From: Oceanococcus sp041619315 | GTDB taxonomy: Bacteria > Pseudomonadota > Gammaproteobacteria > Nevskiales > Oceanococcaceae | DNA: 9,716 nucleotides | NCBI GenBank assembly: GCA_041619315.1 | Contig: JBFKEC010000115.1 | Location: 1 to 9,716, forward strand | Direction of reading: 5' to 3' | Shown here: positions 5,990 to 9,716 of the stretch, in pieces | Layout of the letters: the number at the start of each line of letters is the position of its first letter | Position numbering within the stretch: the stretch's first letter is position 1 | The notes under the pieces: model-generated | Told to the model about the DNA's origin: nothing | What the model saw: only the letters and a program-made list of their open reading frames with translations | The model's database searches: none | Made by a program: the position numbers and the translations under genes

Positions 5990-7086
5990 TGGCTCAAACA
6001 ACGCCTCTTTACCAAAAACATCAGCAGGCCGACGCCAAGATCGTCGATTTTGCCGGCTGGGATATGCCCTTGCATTATGGTTCCCAGGTCGAGGAACACC
6101 ATGCTGTGCGCCGCGATGCGGGCATGTTCGACGTCTCGCACATGTGCGCCGTGGATGTTTCGGGCAGCCAGGCGCAAGCCTTTCTGCAGTATCTGCTCGC
6201 CAATGACGTGGCGCGAGCTGCTGCCGGCAAAGCGATTTATTCCTGCATGCTCAACCAGCAGGGTGGCGTGGTCGACGACCTGATTGTTTATGTGCTGGAC
6301 GGCTTCTACCGTGTGGTCGTGAACGCCGGCACAGCTGAAAAGGACGTGGCCTGGATGCAGGCGCACAGCGACGGGTTTGATGTCGACATTCAGGTCCGGC
6401 GCGATCTTGGGATTGTCGCCGTGCAGGGGCCGAATGCGCGTGAAAAAGCCTTGCCGGCACTGCCCCCGGCCTACCAGGCGAAAGCCGCCGAGCTGGGTGT
6501 GTTTCAGTGCGTGGGCGATGCCAACGGTCTGATCGGGCGCACCGGATACACCGGTGAAGACGGTTTCGAGTGCATTCTCCCGGTGGCGGACTTGCCGGCA
6601 TTGTGGGATGCATTGACGGCTGCCGGTGTGGCGCCGTGCGGGCTGGGTGCGCGTGATACGTTGCGCATGGAAGCCGGCATGAACCTGTATGGGCAGGACA
6701 TGGATGACAACATCACGCCGCTACAGGCCGGCCTGGGCTGGACCGTAGCCTGGGAGCCTGCCGAGCGTGATTTTGTTGGTCGCAAGGCCCTGGAACAACA
6801 AAAAGCGGAAGGCAATCTGCCGCGCTTTGTTGGTCTGGTGCTGGAGGGGCGCGGCATCATGCGCGCTCACCAGGTGGTCGATACCCCGGCCGGGCAGGGC
6901 GAGGTCACCAGTGGTGGCTTTTCACCGACCGCTGGCGTATCCATTGCGCTGGCGCGTATTCCCCGGGGCGATTTCGACCGGGTCGAGATTCAGATTCGCA
7001 ACAAGAGCGTGCCGGCGCGGGTGGTCAAAGCCCCGTTTGTGCGCAATGGAAAAATCCTGATTGATCTACCGGAGGCCTCGTCATGA
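5989..7086 (+). CDS. gcvT: Glycine cleavage system T-protein (aminomethyltransferase)
   Basis: GcvT takes the aminomethyl group bound to lipoyl-GcvH, transfers the one-carbon unit to tetrahydrofolate to give 5,10-methylene-THF, and releases ammonia. The 365-residue product matches E. coli GcvT (364) in length and sequence. Its N-terminus MAQTTPLYQKH agrees with the E. coli start MAQQTPLYEQH, and FDVSHM is at 47-52. The GGVVDDLIVY segment (92-101) holds the conserved Asp of the active site. VQGPNA is at 145-150, and GYTGEDGFE, CGLGARDTLRMEAGMNLYG (217-235) and FVGRKAL follow in family order. GTG at 5989 is chosen over the in-frame GTG at 5977 because it gives the E. coli-like N-terminus and has AGGTGA at the right distance, whereas the earlier GTG is itself part of that ribosome binding site. 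It is the first gene after the glycine riboswitch, and its stop overlaps gcvH as ATGA. Confidence 0.97.
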   Translation: MAQTTPLYQKHQQADAKIVDFAGWDMPLHYGSQVEEHHAVRRDAGMFDVSHMCAVDVSGSQAQAFLQYLLANDVARAAAGKAIYSCMLNQQGGVVDDLIVYVLDGFYRVVVNAGTAEKDVAWMQAHSDGFDVDIQVRRDLGIVAVQGPNAREKALPALPPAYQAKAAELGVFQCVGDANGLIGRTGYTGEDGFECILPVADLPALWDALTAAGVAPCGLGARDTLRMEAGMNLYGQDMDDNITPLQAGLGWTVAWEPAERDFVGRKALEQQKAEGNLPRFVGLVLEGRGIMRAHQVVDTPAGQGEVTSGGFSPTAGVSIALARIPRGDFDRVEIQIRNKSVPARVVKAPFVRNGKILIDLPEASS

Positions 7087-7475
7087 GCCAAATTCCCGCT
7101 GAATTGAAGTACACCAAGTCACATGAATGGATTCGCGTCGAAGCTGACGGCAGCCTGACTGTCGACATTTCCGACCATGCCCAGGAAGCACTGGGTGATC
7201 TGGTATTTGTTGAAACCCCGGAAGCCGGTCAGAGCTTTGGCGCCGGTGACGCGGCGGCAGTGGTTGAGTCGGTCAAGGCCGCATCGGATGTATACGCACC
7301 GGTTGCTGGCGACGTGATTGGTGGCAACGAAGCCCTGGCGGATGCGCCGGAAACTCTGAACGATGACCCTTATGGTGAGGGCTGGATCTTCAAGTTGCAG
7401 CCCAGTGATGCCAGTGCGCTGGATGACCTGATGAGTGCAGACGGCTACGCCGACTTCCTCAAGTCCGAACAGTAA
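7083..7475 (+). CDS. gcvH: Glycine cleavage system H-protein (lipoyl carrier)
   Basis: A 130-residue cytoplasmic carrier whose lipoylated lysine swings between the P, T and L proteins. The lipoylation site is K65 within VVESVKAASDVYAP, at the same position as in E. coli GcvH. KYTKSHEWIRVE (9-20), ALGDLVFVETPEAG (36-49) and the closing DDPYGEGWIFKL with SADGYADFL are all family hallmarks, and the length is standard. The ATG overlaps the gcvT stop (ATGA) and is preceded by GGAGG at 7071-7075, 7 bases upstream, so it has its own strong ribosome binding site in addition to coupling. Lipoate must be attached by lipoylation enzymes encoded elsewhere. Confidence 0.98.
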   Translation: MSQIPAELKYTKSHEWIRVEADGSLTVDISDHAQEALGDLVFVETPEAGQSFGAGDAAAVVESVKAASDVYAPVAGDVIGGNEALADAPETLNDDPYGEGWIFKLQPSDASALDDLMSADGYADFLKSEQ

Positions 7476-7478
7476 TTC

Positions 7479-7497
7479 TGGCGGCGTAACGCCGCTA
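7479..7497 (+). other. GC-rich hairpin between gcvH and gcvPA
   Basis: GCGGCG at 7481-7486 pairs perfectly with CGCCGC at 7490-7495 around the triloop TAA, and a G-U and a T-A pair extend the stem to 7479/7497. It begins 3 bases after the gcvH stop and ends 16 bases before gcvPA. The following bases, ATCATCGAG, contain no T run, so it is not a standard intrinsic terminator. It could protect the gcvTH message from 3' exonucleases or lower downstream expression; both are inferences. Confidence 0.6.
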
Positions 7498-7513
7498 TCA
7501 TCGAGACGCAGAT

Positions 7514-8875
7514 ATGCCTTTCATTCCGCACACGGAAGCTGAGGTCAGCCGCATGCTGGCCGCGATCGGTGCTCAAAGCATCGAAGACCTGTTTGACGAG
7601 ATTCCGGAGAATCTCAAGGTCAAATCCTTCGACAACATTCCGGCGCGACGCTCCGAGATGGAAGTGTCACGCCTGATGCATGAGCGCGCCGAGACCGATG
7701 GTCAGCCGTTGTGCTTCATCGGCGCTGGCGCCTACGAGCACCATATCCCGGCAGCGGTGTGGCAGATTGCCACGCGCGGCGAGTTCTATTCGGCCTATAC
7801 GCCCTATCAGGCCGAAGCCAGTCAGGGCACGCTGCAGCTGATCTACGAATATCAGACCATGATGTGCAACCTGACAGGCATGGATGTTTCCAATGCCTCG
7901 TTGTACGACGGTGCGACCGGTCTGGCCGAGGCTGTGCTGATGGCCGCGCGGGCCAATCGCAAGGTCAAGGAACACCGTGTGCTGATGCCGGCGTCGGTGC
8001 ATCCGTATTACCGCGCGTGCGCCAAGGCGATCTGTGATGCGCAGGGGTTCGAGTTCATCAGCATCGACTTCGACCCGAGCAATGGCACGACGCTGCTCGA
8101 CAGTCTCAAACCGTATGAAGGTCAGGCGATTTCCTCGCTGGTGATTCCGCAGCCCAACTTCTTCGGCCAGTTGGAAGCGGTGGATCAACTCACCGACTGG
8201 GCCCATGCCCAGGGTGCTTTGGTGATCGGCGTGGTCAATCCGGTGGCGCTGGCTTTACTCAAAGCCCCTGGCCATTGGGGTGAGAAGGGTGTGGATATCG
8301 TCTGTGGTGACGGTCAGCCGCTCGGCGCGCCACTGTCTTCGGGCGGACCGTACTACGGTTTCATGTGCTGCAAACAGCAGCATGTCCGGCAGATGCCAGG
8401 GCGCATTGTCGGGCGCACGGTCGATCTGGAAGGCAAGGTGGGTTACACCCTGACCTTGCAGGCGCGCGAGCAGCATATTCGTCGTGCCAAGGCGACCTCC
8501 AACATCTGCACCAACCAAGGGCTGGTGGTGACGGCATCGACCATTCACATGTCGTTGCTGGGTGCCGAAGGTCTGCGCCGCGTGGCTTCGGCCTGCTGGC
8601 ATAACACCCGCAAGCTGGTTGATGCGCTTAACGCTATCGACGGTGTTGAGACAGTGTTCAGCGGCGCGGGCTTTCATGAAGTGGTGATCCGTTTGCCCAA
8701 GCCCGCCGCAGAAGTGATTGATGCGCTGTCCAAGCGCGACATCCTCGCCGGTCTCGATCTGAAGGCGCATTACCCGGCGCTGGGCAATGCCCTGCTGGTG
8801 TGTGTGACCGAAACCAAGAGCGATGCCGACATTGCTCATTATGTCGACCAACTCAAAACCGTCCTGGGAGCCTGA
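7514..8875 (+). CDS. gcvPA: Glycine dehydrogenase (decarboxylating) subunit 1, GcvPA
   Basis: The N-terminal half of glycine decarboxylase (P-protein) in organisms with a split enzyme; it pairs with GcvPB to decarboxylate glycine and load the aminomethyl group on lipoyl-GcvH. The 453-residue length is normal for GcvPA. Hallmarks in order are SRLMHERAE (52-60), FIGAGAYEHHIPAAV (68-82), YTPYQAEASQGTLQ (95-108), YEYQTMMCNLTGMDVSNASL (111-130) and YDGATGLAEA (131-140). Further on come VVNPVALALL, GDGQPLGAPLSSGGPYYGF and QAREQHIRRAKATSNICTNQ. This subunit has the aminotransferase fold but lacks the PLP lysine, which is in GcvPB. The ribosome binding site is weak (GAGA at 7503-7506), unlike those of gcvH and gcvPB. 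GcvPB starts 2 bases after this gene ends. E. coli has one fused gcvP of about 957 residues. Confidence 0.97.
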   Translation: MPFIPHTEAEVSRMLAAIGAQSIEDLFDEIPENLKVKSFDNIPARRSEMEVSRLMHERAETDGQPLCFIGAGAYEHHIPAAVWQIATRGEFYSAYTPYQAEASQGTLQLIYEYQTMMCNLTGMDVSNASLYDGATGLAEAVLMAARANRKVKEHRVLMPASVHPYYRACAKAICDAQGFEFISIDFDPSNGTTLLDSLKPYEGQAISSLVIPQPNFFGQLEAVDQLTDWAHAQGALVIGVVNPVALALLKAPGHWGEKGVDIVCGDGQPLGAPLSSGGPYYGFMCCKQQHVRQMPGRIVGRTVDLEGKVGYTLTLQAREQHIRRAKATSNICTNQGLVVTASTIHMSLLGAEGLRRVASACWHNTRKLVDALNAIDGVETVFSGAGFHEVVIRLPKPAAEVIDALSKRDILAGLDLKAHYPALGNALLVCVTETKSDADIAHYVDQLKTVLGA

Positions 8876-8877
8876 TC

Positions 8878-9716
8878 ATGAGCGAAGCGCTGATTTTTGA
8901 ACTGTCCTCGCCAGGGCGTCGTGCGGCGGCTCAGGCCCCAGTGGCTGAAGCTGCGGAGACCGCCATTCCGGCCGAGTTTCTGCGCCAGGACACACCCGGT
9001 TTGCCGGAAGTCTCGGAAATGCAGGTGGTGCGTCATTACACCCGCCTGTCACAGAAGAATTTCTCCATCGACACGCATTTCTACCCTCTGGGTAGTTGCA
9101 CGATGAAATACAACCCGCGGGCCTGCAACACCCTGGCCATGCTGCCGGAATTTCTGGCCCGCCATCCGCTCGCAACGCCGGATCACAGCCAGGGTTATTT
9201 GTCCTGCATGTATGACCTGCAGGAAATCCTCAAGTCGGTGACCGGTATGAAAGGCGTGTCGCTGACGCCGATGGCCGGCGCTCAGGGTGAATTCGCCGGT
9301 GTGGCGATGATCCGCGCCTATCATCTGTCGCGCGGTGATACCGAGCGCACCGAGATTCTGGTCCCGGATGCCGCCCACGGCACCAATCCGGCCACCGCCA
9401 TTCAGTGTGGCTGCACGGTGCGTGAGATCCCGACCGACAGCAATGGCGATGTGGATCTGGAAGCGCTGGAAGCGGCCCTGGGGCCGAAGACCGCCGGCAT
9501 CATGTTGACCAATCCGTCGACCCTGGGCGTGTTCGAGCGCAAGATCGAAACCATCGCCAAGAAGGTCCACGAAGCGGGTGGCCTGCTGTACTACGACGGG
9601 GCCAATCTGAATGCGATTCTGGGCAAGGTGCGGCCGGGCGACATGGGCTTTGATGTCATCCACATGAACCTGCACAAAACCTTCTCCACCCCGCATGGTG
9701 GCGGTGGCCCGGGTTC
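8878..9716 (+). CDS. gcvPB: Glycine dehydrogenase (decarboxylating) subunit 2, GcvPB (partial, cut by window end)
   Basis: The catalytic, PLP-bearing half of glycine decarboxylase. The frame stays open from ATG 8878 to the end of the window, giving 279 complete codons of a protein usually near 480-500 residues. The N-terminus MSEALIFELSSPGRRA is typical. SQKNFSIDTHFYPLGSCTMK (58-77), TPMAGAQGEFAG (130-141), DAAHGTNPATA (164-174), MLTNPSTLGVFE (209-220) and YYDGANLNAILG (238-249) follow in family order. The PLP-binding lysine is K267 in NLHKTFSTPHGGGGPG, right at the window edge. GGGAG at 8866-8870, 7 bases before the ATG, is a good ribosome binding site. The ATG lies 2 bases after the gcvPA stop, as expected for two subunits made in equal amounts. 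The 3' end and stop are outside the window. Confidence 0.96.
   Translation, partial: MSEALIFELSSPGRRAAAQAPVAEAAETAIPAEFLRQDTPGLPEVSEMQVVRHYTRLSQKNFSIDTHFYPLGSCTMKYNPRACNTLAMLPEFLARHPLATPDHSQGYLSCMYDLQEILKSVTGMKGVSLTPMAGAQGEFAGVAMIRAYHLSRGDTERTEILVPDAAHGTNPATAIQCGCTVREIPTDSNGDVDLEALEAALGPKTAGIMLTNPSTLGVFERKIETIAKKVHEAGGLLYYDGANLNAILGKVRPGDMGFDVIHMNLHKTFSTPHGGGGPG

Noticed and set aside
7479..7497. Hairpin after gcvH as an intrinsic terminator
   Set aside because: No run of T follows the stem, and the gcv genes continue in the same direction.
8255..9696. Minus-strand open frames opposite gcvPA and gcvPB (8255-8851 and 9049-9696)
   Set aside because: Antisense shadows of recognised glycine decarboxylase genes; no ribosome binding sites or recognisable domains.
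1..9716. Mobile element, phage gene, CRISPR array, toxin-antitoxin or defence system
   Set aside because: No terminal repeats, transposase motifs, spaced repeats or defence domains were found. Eight of the nine genes fall in known housekeeping or transporter families, and base composition looks even by eye.

Overview
The window looks like a stretch of chromosome from a gammaproteobacterium of fairly high GC content (GC not counted). The gene order ygfB-pepP-(ubiquinone hydroxylase)-gcvTHP matches, from memory, the ygfB-pepP-ubiH-ubiI-gcvTHP region of Escherichia coli. The protein sequences also resemble the enterobacterial ones closely; GcvT, for example, begins MAQTTPLY. Two things differ from E. 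coli. A SulP transporter sits between pepP and the single ubi hydroxylase gene, and glycine decarboxylase (P-protein) is split into two genes, gcvPA and gcvPB. I see no mobile element, CRISPR array, tRNA, rRNA or clear sign of recent transfer.

Left half, + strand (1-4770): a tightly packed run of four genes, each overlapping the next. They are a UPF0149/YgfB protein, Xaa-Pro aminopeptidase P, a DauA-like SulP transporter with a C-terminal STAS domain, and a UbiI-like FAD monooxygenase of ubiquinone synthesis. The overlaps are 29 bp, then ATGA, then ATGA, so translational coupling in one operon is likely. Bases 1-85 hold no complete gene and only a weak possible -10 element.

Middle (4780-5988): a convergent, minus-strand gene for an unrecognised protein with about three membrane segments, starting at TTG. 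It is followed by a gene-free region of about 360 bp. That region carries a 12-bp palindrome, a good sigma70-type promoter pointing right, and a tandem (two-aptamer) glycine riboswitch. A possible helix covers the ribosome binding site and start codon of gcvT.

Right half, + strand (5989-9716): the glycine cleavage operon gcvT-gcvH-gcvPA-gcvPB, with gcvPB cut off by the window end just after its PLP-lysine motif. P-protein (GcvPA plus GcvPB) decarboxylates glycine onto the lipoyl arm of GcvH, and GcvT passes the methylene carbon to tetrahydrofolate and releases ammonia. The L-protein (dihydrolipoyl dehydrogenase) is not in the window. The riboswitch lets glycine control its own breakdown.

I did not find a convincing new biological system. 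The least explained items are the minus-strand membrane protein, the SulP gene inserted in the pepP-ubi operon, and the possible expression platform at the gcvT start.
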